Assembly: GCF_013337115.1 (NCBI RefSeq)
Contig: NZ_SGWE01000004.1
Location: 2,859,501-2,923,500 of the forward strand
Direction of reading: 5' to 3'
Length of the DNA: 64,000 bases
Origin: Deinococcus sp. JMULE3
GTDB lineage: Bacteria > Deinococcota > Deinococci > Deinococcales > Deinococcaceae
Under the pieces are notes generated by a model. The model was given only the letters and a program-made list of their open reading frames with translations, made no database searches and was not told the origin of the DNA. Of the stretch, positions 35,898 to 46,017 are shown one piece after another; within the stretch, counting starts at the first letter, position 1; each line of letters opens with the position of its first letter. The position numbers and the translations under genes are program-made.

Positions 35898-36365
35898 TCA
35901 GGTTTCCCCGTCCCTGCGGTCCCTTTCCAGGTGGTGCAGGGGCCGCAGGACGAATAGGAACAGCAGGGTGATGCCCAGCGCGAACACGTACAGATGCAGG
36001 CCGCAGGCGACGCCGACGCCCGCGCTGGCGAGCAGGCTGGCGGCGGTGGTCAGGCCGCGCGTCTGGCCGCCCTGCCCGCCGGAGAAGATCGTGCCCGCGC
36101 CCAGGAAGCTGACGCCGCTGACGACGGCGGCCAGCAGGCCGATCAGGTCGAAGCGCACGGCCGGATTGTCCGAACCGAACTGCCGGATCAGCGCCTCGGC
36201 CAGGACGACGAACACGGCGGCGCTGATGCCGACCAGCATGTGGGTGCGCAGGCCCGCCCCGGCGCGGTGGGCCTGTCGTTCCCAGCCGATCAGGCCGGTC
36301 AGCAGGGCTGCGACAAGCGGGCCGGTCATCAGGCGCAGCTGGTTCAGGGTGTCGGTCCAGTCCAT
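35898..36365 (-). CDS. MgtC/SapB-family membrane protein
   Basis: 155 residues with four or five helices and the MgtC signature: LLTGLIGWERQAHRAGAGLR near residue 20 and GVSFLGAGTIFSG near residue 83. MgtC proteins modulate F-type ATPase activity and magnesium homeostasis in pathogens; in free-living bacteria the role is less clear. TAGGGT is 6 nt before the ATG, suggesting leaderless expression. Confidence 0.88.
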   Translation of the reverse strand: MDWTDTLNQLRLMTGPLVAALLTGLIGWERQAHRAGAGLRTHMLVGISAAVFVVLAEALIRQFGSDNPAVRFDLIGLLAAVVSGVSFLGAGTIFSGGQGGQTRGLTTAASLLASAGVGVACGLHLYVFALGITLLFLFVLRPLHHLERDRRDGET

Positions 36366-36676
36366 GCCCTGACCCTACGGGGTGCGGGGCGAGGGGGGCT
36401 GGACCGGGTTCAGAGAGTCGCTCCGGAGGCTGCCTGCGGATGGGGTGGCGTGGTGCTGGGTGCCGTCCTGGACGGTGCCGGGTCGTGGTCGGCGTGCCCA
36501 GCCTGGGGTGGGTCCGCCAGCTGGCCTAGAATGTGGTGCACAGCACGTTTGGCGCCTGGGGTGGATTCTAAACTGCACCCATAGTTTCCCGAGTTCGCAC
36601 AACGACTTGACGAGGGTGGGCGCACAGGGTCTTCACCGTGCGCCCACGCCTACATCTGGAAACTAAGGAGTGCATT
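36366..36676 (+). other. Intergenic region with the cold-shock gene leader
   Basis: 311 bp holding the mgtC promoter at one end and the cold-shock gene promoter and leader at the other. -10 candidates in the plus direction are TAGAAT (36527) and TAAACT (36568), giving 5' leaders of about 100-140 nt, the length known for cold-shock mRNAs. No gene is supported. Confidence 0.45.
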
Positions 36677-36943
36677 ATGGCAGTAGGTAAAGTGAAATGG
36701 TTCAACGCGGAAAAAGGCTACGGCTTCATTCAGACCGAAGGTAGCCCCGACGTGTTCGCGCACTTCAGCGCGATCCAGGCCAGCGGCTTCAAGAAGCTGA
36801 ACGAAGGCGACGAAGTCGAATTCGAAATCGAAGAAGGCCAGCGCGGCAAGGGCCCCCAGGCCAAGAACATCGTCGTGACGAAGGCCGCTCCGGTCAGCGA
36901 TTACGGCGGCGGCGCCGGCGCCCGTCGCAACGACCGCTGGTAA
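36677..36943 (+). CDS. Cold-shock domain protein with Gly/Arg-rich tail
   Basis: 88 residues. A canonical CSD beta barrel: [15 protein letters not shown] (RNP1, residues 4-18) and DVFAHFSAI (RNP2, residues 25-33). The usual 66-70 residue domain is followed by an about 16-residue tail ([15 protein letters not shown]), which is uncommon and may add RNA affinity. AAGGAG lies 9 nt before the ATG, and codon choice looks like a highly expressed gene. Single-stranded RNA/DNA chaperone. Confidence 0.95.
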   Translation: MAVGKVKWFNAEKGYGFIQTEGSPDVFAHFSAIQASGFKKLNEGDEVEFEIEEGQRGKGPQAKNIVVTKAAPVSDYGGGAGARRNDRW

Positions 36944-36959
36944 GCACTCCATTCCAGAG

Positions 36960-36988
36960 GGCACCCTTTCACGGGGTGTCTTTTTTTT
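36960..36988 (+). terminator. Intrinsic terminator of the cold-shock gene
   Basis: GGCACCC pairs with GGGTGTC around a 7-nt loop, followed by T8. Confidence 0.85.
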
Positions 36989-37061
36989 ATGCCGTGCCAG
37001 CATGCCGTGACAGGCGACGGGGGCGGGCACCCGCAGGCCCCGCCCCCCGGAATCGCCCGCC

Positions 37062-37589
37062 TTATTCCTGGCTGGTGATGAACGGCAGGTTCCGGTCGAA
37101 CTGCGCGCGGTCCAGGCCGTACCCGTACACGAACGCGTCGGGAATCGTGAAGCCCAGGTACTCCACGGGAATCTCCACCTTGCGGCGGCTGGGCTTGCTG
37201 AGCAGCGCCGCGATCTTCAGCGTCTTCGGCCCGCGCCCTTCGAGGTAGTGCAGCAGGTAGTTCATGGTGATGCCGGTGTCCACGATGTCCTCCACGAGGA
37301 TCACGTGCCGGTCGCTGATGGGGAACTGCAGGTCCTTGACGATGCGGACCTCGCCGCTGCTCTGCTTGGCGTTCCCGTAGGAGCTGGCCTGCAGGAAGTC
37401 GATGGTGCAGGGCATGTCCAGCGCGCGCACGAGGTCGGTGTGGAACATGAACGCGCCGTTCAGGACGCAGATCAGGTGAGGTTCGATGCCCCGGTAGTCC
37501 TCGCGGATCTTCGCCGCGATTTCCTGAATGCGGGCCTGAACCTGCTGCTCGTTGATCTGAACGGGGCCGTTGCCGGGGGCGAGACTCAT
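37062..37589 (-). CDS. hpt: Hypoxanthine phosphoribosyltransferase
   Basis: 175 residues. Salvages hypoxanthine/guanine with PRPP. Motifs: VLNGAFMFHTDLVRAL near residue 42, FLQASSYGN and the PRPP loop VILVEDIVDTGIT near residue 95, and VYGYGLD near the C-terminus. Start at ATG 37589, with TAGCCT 8 nt upstream; the upstream ATG at 37607 would be too close to that box. Divergent from trpC across 59 bp. Confidence 0.95.
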   Translation of the reverse strand: MSLAPGNGPVQINEQQVQARIQEIAAKIREDYRGIEPHLICVLNGAFMFHTDLVRALDMPCTIDFLQASSYGNAKQSSGEVRIVKDLQFPISDRHVILVEDIVDTGITMNYLLHYLEGRGPKTLKIAALLSKPSRRKVEIPVEYLGFTIPDAFVYGYGLDRAQFDRNLPFITSQE

Positions 37590-37635
37590 AGACACGCAGG
37601 CTAACACGCCCGCCCAGGGACTACCATGCCCGCGC

Positions 37636-37641
37636 TATCCT
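37636..37641 (+). promoter_or_regulatory. -10 box TATCCT, leaderless trpC
   Basis: TATCCT is 7 nt before the trpC ATG; no Shine-Dalgarno. Confidence 0.6.
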
Positions 37642-37648
37642 CACGCGG

Positions 37649-38449
37649 ATGTCAGACGGACCCCGCCCCCCCGTGCCCCTGAACCTGGACCGCGTGCCGG
37701 GCGTGCTGGGCCGCATCGTGCACGAACGCGCCGCCGACTACGCCGGAGCCGACCCGACCCTGGGCGGCGCCCGCCCCCGCACGCACCGCTTCGAGACGGC
37801 CCTGCGTCAGCCGGGCCTGTCCCTGATCGCGGAGGTCAAGCGCGCCAGCCCCAGCCAGGGCGCCATCGCGCCGCTGGATCCGCTGGACGCCGCGCTCGCG
37901 TATCAGGCGGGTGGCGCGCGCGCGATCAGCGTCCTGACGGAACCCCGCCACTTCGACGGGACCGCGCAGGCCCTGCGGGACGTGGTGGGCGGCGTCGCGG
38001 TTCCCGCGCTGCGCAAGGACTTCGTGGTGCATCCCGCTATGCTGCGCGAGGCCGCCGAGTGGGGCGCGTCGGCGGCGCTGCTGATGGTCAGCGTGCTGCA
38101 CGAGGCCACCGCCGAGTACCTGCGCGCGGCGCACCACCTGGGCCTGGACGCGCTGGTGGAGGTCCACGACGAACGTGAACTGGACATCGCGCTGGAGGCC
38201 GGTGCACCCATCATCGGCGTGAACAACCGCGACCTGACCACCCTGCACATCAATCTGGAGGTCAGTCCGCGCCTGATCCGCCGCGCGCGCGACGCTGGCT
38301 TTACGGGCGTGCTCGTCGCCGAGAGCGGGTACCGCACCCCTCAGGACCTCGCCAGCGTGCGGGACATTGCGGACGCCGTGCTGGTCGGCAGCAGTCTGGC
38401 GGGCAGCGGGGACCTGACCCGCGCCGCCCGCGACCTGATGCGCGCGTGA
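37649..38449 (+). CDS. trpC: Indole-3-glycerol phosphate synthase
   Basis: 266 residues, a beta/alpha barrel: LIAEVKRASPSQG near residue 57, RKDFVVHPAMLREAAEWGA near 123, EVHDERELDIALEAGA near 170, IGVNNRDLTT near 190 and VAESGYRTPQDL near 220. All catalytic Lys/Glu/Asn residues of the family are visible. Fourth step of tryptophan synthesis. No other trp gene is adjacent, so the pathway is scattered. Its stop overlaps the GTG of the MBL gene. Confidence 0.97.
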   Translation: MSDGPRPPVPLNLDRVPGVLGRIVHERAADYAGADPTLGGARPRTHRFETALRQPGLSLIAEVKRASPSQGAIAPLDPLDAALAYQAGGARAISVLTEPRHFDGTAQALRDVVGGVAVPALRKDFVVHPAMLREAAEWGASAALLMVSVLHEATAEYLRAAHHLGLDALVEVHDERELDIALEAGAPIIGVNNRDLTTLHINLEVSPRLIRRARDAGFTGVLVAESGYRTPQDLASVRDIADAVLVGSSLAGSGDLTRAARDLMRA

Positions 38450-39279
38450 ACCCCGGCGCTCCCCACGCCTCGCTGACGTTCCTGGGCACCGGCGACAGCA
38501 AGGGCGTCCCGCGCTTCTGGTGCGACTGCCCCGTCTGCCAGGAGGCCCGCACGAATGGTGTGAACCGCCGGGGCCGCACCGCCACGCTGCTGCGCGTGCC
38601 CCTGCCCGCTGGCGGCGAGGGGACCGCGCTGCTCGACGCCGGGCCGGACACGCACGCCGCGCTGGCCCGCCTGCCCGGCCCGCTGGTGCCGGACGTGGTG
38701 CTGATCACCCACGCGCACAACGACCACATCCTGGGGCTGGGCGACCTGTTCGACTACGTGCGGTACGCCGGTGGGAAGCTGCGGATCTACGCTCCGCCGG
38801 AGGTCGTCCCCGCGCTCGCGGACCGCTTCCCGTACGCCTTCCGGGGCGCCCCGCCGGTGCAGCCCATCCCCGAGGCGGGCGTGACTGTGGGAGAAGTGAC
38901 CCTGCGCCTCTTCCGCGTGCCGCACGGTGCGAACGGCGAGAGCCACGCCATCCGCCTCGACGCGCCCCACTGGCGGGCGGCCGTGATCACCGACGCCATC
39001 GACGTGCCCACGGACACCGCGCAGACGTGGCTGGCGGAGCTGGACCTCCTGGCGCTGGGCACCTCCTTCGAGGACGAGGGCGCCGCGCCGCACAGCGGAC
39101 GCAGCGTGTACGACGTCCGCGAGGCGCTGGACCTTCCCTGGGCCCGCGCGGCGCGGCGCGTGATCCTCACGCACCTGTCGCACGGCGTGGACGTCCGCCG
39201 CGACCACCTCCTGCCGCCGGACTGGGCGTTCGCGCACGACGGACTGCAGGTGCCCCTCGCACCCTCCGCGCGAACGTGA
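38446..39279 (+). CDS. Metallo-beta-lactamase-fold hydrolase (PhnP-like)
   Basis: 277 residues from GTG 38446 (GTGA overlap with trpC). An N-terminal GTGDSKGVPRFWCDCPVC segment carries the cysteine cluster typical of PhnP-like phosphodiesterases; the metal motif is THAHNDHILGLGD near residue 87, and a second His lies in LTHLSHG near residue 250. Members cleave cyclic phosphodiesters; substrate unknown. Translational coupling with trpC need not mean shared function. Confidence 0.85.
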   Translation: MNPGAPHASLTFLGTGDSKGVPRFWCDCPVCQEARTNGVNRRGRTATLLRVPLPAGGEGTALLDAGPDTHAALARLPGPLVPDVVLITHAHNDHILGLGDLFDYVRYAGGKLRIYAPPEVVPALADRFPYAFRGAPPVQPIPEAGVTVGEVTLRLFRVPHGANGESHAIRLDAPHWRAAVITDAIDVPTDTAQTWLAELDLLALGTSFEDEGAAPHSGRSVYDVREALDLPWARAARRVILTHLSHGVDVRRDHLLPPDWAFAHDGLQVPLAPSART

Positions 39280-39337
39280 ACGCACTCCAACTTTCGCGGG
39301 GCGAACATCACCCGCGCCGACCCTAGACTGTGCGCCG

Positions 39338-40033
39338 ATGACCGCCCGCGCGCCCCACCGCCACCTCCGCTGGTTGATCCTGGGCGGCGCCGCCGCGCTT
39401 CTGGTCGGCGTGGCCCTGCTGCCCGACGTGCGCGCCTTCCTGATCACCGCGTTCGGCGCCCTGACCAGCCGCGACCCGGCCGTCACCCGTGCGTTCGTGG
39501 ACAGCCTCGGCTGGGCCGGACCCCTCGCCCTGATCGCCGGGTTTATCCTGCAGGCCGTCCTGCCCGTCCTGCCCGCGCTGGTCCTGATCGCCGTGACCGC
39601 CCGCGCCTACGGCCCCTACGAGGGGTTCCTGATCGTGTACGTGGGCACCATGCTCGGCGCCGCCGCCGGGTACGGCCTGGGCCGCGTGCTGGGCGACACC
39701 CTGATCCGCACGCTGGTCGGCGAACGCACCCGCCTGAAGGTCCACGAGTTCACCGAGCGGCACGGCACGCAGGGCGTCCTGATGATCCGCCTGATGCCGG
39801 TCCTGTCCGCCGACGTGATGAACCTCGTGGCGGGCGCCGCCCGCATGCAGTTCCGGCCGTTCATGCTCGCCACGGCCGCCGGGGCGCTGCCCGTCACGGC
39901 GCTCGTCGTGTGGCTGTCCGAGAGTGGCGAGCGGCTGCTGTGGGGCATGATCATCCTCTCGCTGGTCGTGGGGGTCGTCGCGGCTGGACGCGCCCTGATC
40001 CGGCGCAGGCGCGCGGCGCGCGGACTCGGGTAA
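39338..40033 (+). CDS. TVP38/TMEM64 (VTT/SNARE-associated) membrane protein
   Basis: 231 residues with about six helices and the VTT domain (FILQAVLPVLPALVLIAV, GTMLGAAAGYGLGRVLGD, RLMPVLSADVMNLVAG). DedA-superfamily proteins act in lipid carrier recycling or membrane homeostasis. TAGACT lies 8 nt before the ATG, consistent with leaderless expression. Fourth of four genes on this strand before purM. Confidence 0.87.
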   Translation: MTARAPHRHLRWLILGGAAALLVGVALLPDVRAFLITAFGALTSRDPAVTRAFVDSLGWAGPLALIAGFILQAVLPVLPALVLIAVTARAYGPYEGFLIVYVGTMLGAAAGYGLGRVLGDTLIRTLVGERTRLKVHEFTERHGTQGVLMIRLMPVLSADVMNLVAGAARMQFRPFMLATAAGALPVTALVVWLSESGERLLWGMIILSLVVGVVAAGRALIRRRRAARGLG

Positions 40034-40076
40034 ACTGAACGCCCGAAGTCCACCAGACGGTGGATGCAGGAGGCTC

Positions 40077-41132
40077 ATGACCAAGCAAGACCAGGGCGCC
40101 CAGGCGTCGGCATACGAACGGGCGGGCGTCAGCATCGACGCGGGACACCGCGCGGTGGAACTCATGAAAGGCGCCGTGGCGCGCACCCACACCCCCAACG
40201 TCCTGGGCGGCCTGGGCGGCTTCGGCGGGCTGTTCCGCGCCGCGTTCGGGCACATGGAGGACCCGGTGCTCGTCGCCAGCACCGACGGCGTCGGCACCAA
40301 GACGAAGGTCGCGGTGCGCAGCGGCACCTTCAGCGGGCTGGGCGGGGACATCGTCAACCACTGCGTGAACGACATCCTGGTGCAGGGCGCCCGCCCGCTG
40401 TTCTTCCTGGATTACGTCGCCATGGGCAAACTGCTGCCCGAACGCGTCGCCGAGGTCGTCACCGGCGCCGCCCAGGCCTGCGAGGCGCTGGGTGTCGCCC
40501 TGCTGGGCGGCGAGACCGCCGAGATGCCCGGCGTGTACGTGGACGGCGAACTGGACATCGTGGGGACCATCGTGGGCGTCGTGGACCGCCCGAAACTGAT
40601 CAACGGGAGCCGCATCCAGGCCGGGGACACCGTCATCGCGCTGCCCAGCAGTGGCCTGCACACCAACGGCTTCTCGCTGGCCCGCATGGCCCTGGACGAC
40701 CTCGACTGGCAGGAGGCCCGTGACGACCTGAATGGGCAGACCCTCGCGCAGGTCCTGCCGGTGCCGCACCGCGCGTACCTGCACGCCTTCGACGCCCTGG
40801 AACGCGCCGGGATCGACGTGCGCGGCATGGCGCACATCACCGGCGGCGGCCTGATCGACAACCCGCCCCGCGTGTTCCCCCAGGGCATCGGCATGCAGAT
40901 CGACACCGCCAGCTGGACCGTCCCGCCCGTCTTCGAACTGATCGTGCAGCGCGCCCAGGTCGCCCGCCACGAGGCGTTCCGCGCGCTGAACATGGGCGTC
41001 GGGTTCCTGTTCATCCTGCCCGCCGCGCAGGAGCAGGCCGCGCTGGACGCCCTGAAGACGGCCGGGGAGCAGCCCTGGGTGATCGGGCAGATGGTGGAAG
41101 GCCAGGGCGTCACGTTCACGGGAGCCGTTTGA
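40077..41132 (+). CDS. purM: Phosphoribosylformylglycinamidine cyclo-ligase (AIR synthetase)
   Basis: 351 residues. Step five of purine synthesis. ATP-binding and dimer motifs: AYERAGVSIDAGHRAVE, FGGLFRA, STDGVGTKTKVAV near residue 75, NDILVQGARPLFFLDYVA near 100, GGETAEMPGVY near 143, LPSSGLHTNGFSLAR near 190. GGAGG sits 5 nt before the ATG, and a small hairpin (TCCACC/GGTGGA, 40049-40064) ends 3 nt before the GGAGG. TAAACT at 40031 is the probable -10. Overlaps the phosphatase gene by TTGA. Confidence 0.97.
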   Translation: MTKQDQGAQASAYERAGVSIDAGHRAVELMKGAVARTHTPNVLGGLGGFGGLFRAAFGHMEDPVLVASTDGVGTKTKVAVRSGTFSGLGGDIVNHCVNDILVQGARPLFFLDYVAMGKLLPERVAEVVTGAAQACEALGVALLGGETAEMPGVYVDGELDIVGTIVGVVDRPKLINGSRIQAGDTVIALPSSGLHTNGFSLARMALDDLDWQEARDDLNGQTLAQVLPVPHRAYLHAFDALERAGIDVRGMAHITGGGLIDNPPRVFPQGIGMQIDTASWTVPPVFELIVQRAQVARHEAFRALNMGVGFLFILPAAQEQAALDALKTAGEQPWVIGQMVEGQGVTFTGAV

Positions 41133-41842
41133 CGAAGCGACTCGCCCCCACCGGATTTGCCGCGCCCGACCGCGCCACCGCCACCGAATTCTGGGTGGTC
41201 CGGCACGGCGAGAGCACCTGGAACGCCGACGGCCGCTACCAGGGCCAGGCCGACGTGCCCCTCAGCCACATCGGCATTCTCCAGGCCGCCAGTCTCGCCG
41301 AGCGGCTGACCGGGCAGCACTTCGACGCGGTGTACACCAGCGACCTCGCGCGCGCCGCACGCACGGCCGAGATCGTCGCCGAACGCCTCACCGGCGCGCC
41401 CCCCGCGCAGCGCGACCCTGGCCTGCGTGAGATCGACGTCGGCGAACTGTCCGGGCTGGTCATCAGCGAGATCCGTGAACGCTACCCCGACTACCTGGGC
41501 GCCCTGAGCACCGAACCGTGGAGCACCCGCCGCCCCGGCGGGGAGAGCATGGAGGACCTGTACGCCCGTAGCGGCGCGGCCTTCGGCGCCCTGCGCGAAC
41601 GCCACCCGGGGCAGCGCGTGCTGGTGTTCACGCACGGCGGCGTCGTGCGCGTCGCCGTGGGCCTCGCGCTGGGCGGCGTGCCCGCCAACGCCTGGGCGCG
41701 CCTCAGCGTCGCGAACACCAGCATCACCCGCGTCCTGCTGGGCGAGGGCAGCGGCATGCTGCTCGGCTTCAACGACGACGCCCACCTCGAAAACCTGCTG
41801 GAGGCCACCGAGGCCGACGACGTGCTGGGACAGGCGCCGTAA
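41129..41842 (+). CDS. Histidine phosphatase (phosphoglycerate-mutase-like)
   Basis: 237 residues. The RHG motif VVRHGESTWN near residue 24, YTSDLARAARTAE near 71, LREIDVGELSG near 100 and the second His in VFTHGGVVRVAVG near 171. This matches cofactor-dependent phosphatases such as GpmB/PhoE/CobC-like. Translation starts at TTG 41129, inside the purM stop codon, so it is coupled to purM. Substrate unknown. Confidence 0.85.
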   Translation: MTKRLAPTGFAAPDRATATEFWVVRHGESTWNADGRYQGQADVPLSHIGILQAASLAERLTGQHFDAVYTSDLARAARTAEIVAERLTGAPPAQRDPGLREIDVGELSGLVISEIRERYPDYLGALSTEPWSTRRPGGESMEDLYARSGAAFGALRERHPGQRVLVFTHGGVVRVAVGLALGGVPANAWARLSVANTSITRVLLGEGSGMLLGFNDDAHLENLLEATEADDVLGQAP

Positions 41843-41864
41843 CAGGTCAGAACGTCCAGGTGCC

Positions 41865-41896
41865 AGAGGGTCCAGGGGTCACAGCCTGGACCCTCT
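41865..41896 (+). terminator. Hairpin terminator after purM-phosphatase operon
   Basis: AGAGGGTCCAGG and CCTGGACCCTCT form a perfect 12-bp stem with an 8-nt loop; tail GCCCTGTG has no T tract. Confidence 0.6.
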
Positions 41897-42077
41897 GCCC
41901 TGTGAACGTCCTGGCCGCCCGTATGCCGGTCAGGTCGGGACGCGGTGCAATCCTGCACGGTGTCCCAGGGTCGCCGGGGGGCAGGCCGGGTGGGCGCACG
42001 CTGGGGGCGTGAGTGCCGCAGCGGGGGAGGGGCCGGACGGGCTGGCCCACGGGACCGCTGCGGCGGGAGGACCGCGC

Positions 42078-43520
42078 ATGACCGACCAGCCGACCACCAC
42101 CGATCAGACTGAAAACCGCCCCGGCACCTGCGAATTGCCGCGTGTCATCCAGGGCGGCATGGGCATCGCCGTGTCCGACTGGCGACTGGCCCGCGCCGTC
42201 TGCCTGAATGGCGGGCTGGGCGTGGTGTCCGGCACCGGAATCGACACGGTGCTGCTGCGCCGCCTGCAGGACGGGGATAGCGGGGGAGAGGTGCGCCGCG
42301 CCCTGGCGGGCTTCCCGAACCCGGCGCTGGCGCAGGCGTGCCTGGAGCGGTACTTCCGCCCGGAGGGCCGCGCGCCCGGCGAGGCGTACGCCCGGCTGCC
42401 CCTGCCGACCGCCGACCGCTCCCGCGACGCCTGGGAGATGACGCTGCTGGGCGCGTTCGTGGAGGTCACGCTGGCCTGCGAGGGTCACGACCGCCCGGTG
42501 GGCCTGAACCTCCTGACGAAGTTGCAGGTGCACACGCTGCCGGCGCTGTACGGCGCGATGCTGGCCGGGGTGGGCACCGTGATCATGGGCGCCGGGATTC
42601 CCCGCGACATCCCCGGCATCCTGGACGCGTTCGCGGCGGGGCGGCCCGCCAGCCTGCGGGTGGACGTGAAGGCCGGCGATCCCCTCACCCTGACCTTCGA
42701 CCCGGCCGAGTTCGACCTGCCGCCCGCCCCGCTGACCCGCCCGGACTTCTACCCGATCGTGTCCTCGCACGTCCTGGCCGGGGTGCTGGCCCGCAAGGCC
42801 AGCGGGTCGGTGCAGGGCTTCATCGTGGAGGGACCGACGGCAGGGGGGCACAACGCGCCCCCGCGCGGCCCGCTGACCCTGGATGACCGGGGGCAGCCCG
42901 TGTACGGCGAGCGGGACGAGGTGGACCTGCCCGCGATGCGCGCCCTGGGCCTGCCGTTCTGGCTGGCGGGCGGCTGCGGCACCCCCGAGGCCCTGCGCGA
43001 CGCCCTGGCGGCGGGCGCGGCCGGGATTCAGGTGGGTACCCTGTTCGCCTTCGCGCGGGAATCCGGGCTACGCGCCGACCTGAAAGAGGATGTCCTGACC
43101 CGCGCGCAGGCCGGGACGCTGGACGTGTTCACCGACCCCCTCGCGTCGCCCACCGGCTTCCCGTTCAAGGTGGTCACGCTGCCCGGCACCCTCTCACAGC
43201 CGGAGGTGTACGCTGCCCGCGAGCGCGTGTGCGACCTGGGGTACCTGCGCGAGGCGTACCGCACCGAGTCAGGGCGGGTGGGCTGGCGCTGCCCCGCCGA
43301 ACCCGCCCAGGCCTATGGGGCGAAGGGCGGAGACACCGCCGACACGGTGGGCCGCAAGTGCCTGTGCAACGCCCTGATGGCCGACGCCGGGTACGCGCAG
43401 GTGCAGCGCGGCGGAGTCACCGAGCCCGGCCTGCTGACCAGCGGGGACGGACTGGGCGCCCTGCGAGGCTGGACGCCAGGTTACGGCGCGGCGGACGTGC
43501 TGCGCGTCCTGCACGGCTGA
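42078..43520 (+). CDS. Nitronate monooxygenase-family flavoprotein
   Basis: 480 residues, a TIM-barrel FMN protein: LPRVIQGGMGIAVSDWRLAR near residue 19, GAGIPRDIPGILDAF near 172, GFIVEGPTAGGHNAPPRGP near 252 (the GPTAGGH motif), LAGGCGTPEALRDALAAGAAGIQVGT near 297. The C-terminal 150 residues contain a cysteine set (VCDLGY, WRCPAEPA, GRKCLCNALMAD) not found in short nitronate monooxygenases and matching the large PfaD-like/NMO relatives. GGAGG precedes the ATG. Substrate unknown. Confidence 0.85.
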   Translation: MTDQPTTTDQTENRPGTCELPRVIQGGMGIAVSDWRLARAVCLNGGLGVVSGTGIDTVLLRRLQDGDSGGEVRRALAGFPNPALAQACLERYFRPEGRAPGEAYARLPLPTADRSRDAWEMTLLGAFVEVTLACEGHDRPVGLNLLTKLQVHTLPALYGAMLAGVGTVIMGAGIPRDIPGILDAFAAGRPASLRVDVKAGDPLTLTFDPAEFDLPPAPLTRPDFYPIVSSHVLAGVLARKASGSVQGFIVEGPTAGGHNAPPRGPLTLDDRGQPVYGERDEVDLPAMRALGLPFWLAGGCGTPEALRDALAAGAAGIQVGTLFAFARESGLRADLKEDVLTRAQAGTLDVFTDPLASPTGFPFKVVTLPGTLSQPEVYAARERVCDLGYLREAYRTESGRVGWRCPAEPAQAYGAKGGDTADTVGRKCLCNALMADAGYAQVQRGGVTEPGLLTSGDGLGALRGWTPGYGAADVLRVLHG

Positions 43521-43562
43521 ATGCCCACTCCCGACCTGCCGGATGGAGCGGGGTGGGTGCGC

Positions 43563-43568
43563 TAGGGT
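43563..43568 (+). promoter_or_regulatory. -10 box TAGGGT of the uORF-meaB transcript
   Basis: TAGGGT is 8 nt before the uORF ATG at 43577. Confidence 0.5.
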
Positions 43569-43576
43569 GGAGGCAC

Positions 43577-43614
43577 ATGCACCCTCACCTGCCCACGCCT
43601 GACCGGGGGAGCCC

Positions 43615-43618
<4 letters not shown>
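43577..43618 (+). CDS. Leaderless 13-codon uORF overlapping the meaB start
   Basis: ATG 43577 lies 8 nt after TAGGGT. The peptide is MHPHLPTPDRGSP, and its TGA (43616-43618) overlaps the GTG of meaB (43615-43617) as GTGA. The Shine-Dalgarno-like GGGGGAG for meaB is inside the uORF, so ribosomes finishing the uORF would be placed on the meaB start. Could be a translational-coupling device rather than a functional peptide. Confidence 0.5.
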
Positions 43619-45092
<1,474 letters not shown>

Positions 45093-45140
45093 CCCGGACA
45101 GTGCGCCAGATGGCGCAGGCGCACCGGGGTGGCGGCCCGC

Positions 45141-45146
45141 TAGCCT
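45141..45146 (+). promoter_or_regulatory. -10 box TAGCCT, leaderless GNAT gene
   Basis: TAGCCT is 7 nt before ATG 45154. Confidence 0.6.
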
Positions 45147-45153
45147 GGGCGGC

Positions 45154-45963
45154 ATGACCCGGTCCCTCGGTTACTTCACGGACGTCGCGCTGCGCCGCCA
45201 GGAGGGCAGCCTCGTGCAGGCCCTCGCGGACGCCACGGTCGTCCGGTCGCCCGCGAACCCCACGTTCTGGTGGGGGAACTTCCTGCTGATGCCCGCGCCG
45301 CCCGCGCCCGGCGACCTCCCGGAGTGGGAGGCGGCCTTCACGCGCGCGCACCCGCAGGCCGCGCACCGCGTGTTCGGCGTGGACGTGCCCGGCCCCGCCC
45401 TGAGCGGCCCGGTGGCCGACGAGTGGCGCGCCGCCGGGTACGACGTGCGGGCCGACACGGTCCTGACCGCGCCGCGCACGCACGCACCCCGCCGCCTGAA
45501 CCGTGACGCGCAGCTGCGGGTGCTGCAGGGTGCCGACTGGGACCGCGCCCTGGCCCTGCGCGAGGTCGTGAACGCCGCCGACCCGCACGGACACGAACCG
45601 GACGGGTACCGCGTGTTCGCCCGGCGCAAGCTGGCCGCTTACCGCGCCGCGCAGGCCGCCGGGCACGGCGCGGTCCTGGGAGCCTTCGACGACGACGGGC
45701 AGATGCTCTCGGGCCTGGGCATCTTCGACGCGGGGGACGGCGTGGCCCGCTACCAGAGCGTCGAGACGCACCCGGACGCCCGTTCGCGCGGCCTGGCAGG
45801 GACTCTCGTGCACCATGCGGGCGAGTGGGCGCGCGAGCATCTGGGCACCCGCACGCTGGTCATCGTGGCCGACCCGGAGTACCACGCGCAGCGCCTGTAC
45901 CAGAGCGTGGGGTTCACGCCCACCGAGGTGCAGATCGCGCTGGAAAGGCGCCCGGCAGAGTGA
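45154..45963 (+). CDS. GNAT-family N-acetyltransferase
   Basis: 269 residues. The C-terminal half has a GNAT core: acetyl-CoA pyrophosphate loop in [20 protein letters not shown] (near residue 207) and [21 protein letters not shown] near 240. The N-terminal 100 residues ([20 protein letters not shown]) look like a second degenerate GNAT domain. Substrate unknown. Confidence 0.83.
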   Translation: MTRSLGYFTDVALRRQEGSLVQALADATVVRSPANPTFWWGNFLLMPAPPAPGDLPEWEAAFTRAHPQAAHRVFGVDVPGPALSGPVADEWRAAGYDVRADTVLTAPRTHAPRRLNRDAQLRVLQGADWDRALALREVVNAADPHGHEPDGYRVFARRKLAAYRAAQAAGHGAVLGAFDDDGQMLSGLGIFDAGDGVARYQSVETHPDARSRGLAGTLVHHAGEWAREHLGTRTLVIVADPEYHAQRLYQSVGFTPTEVQIALERRPAE

Positions 45964-46017
45964 CGGACCGAGGGGCACCCGGAGCGTCTGCCTGGGTTCC
46001 CCTCCACCCTCGGGCGG

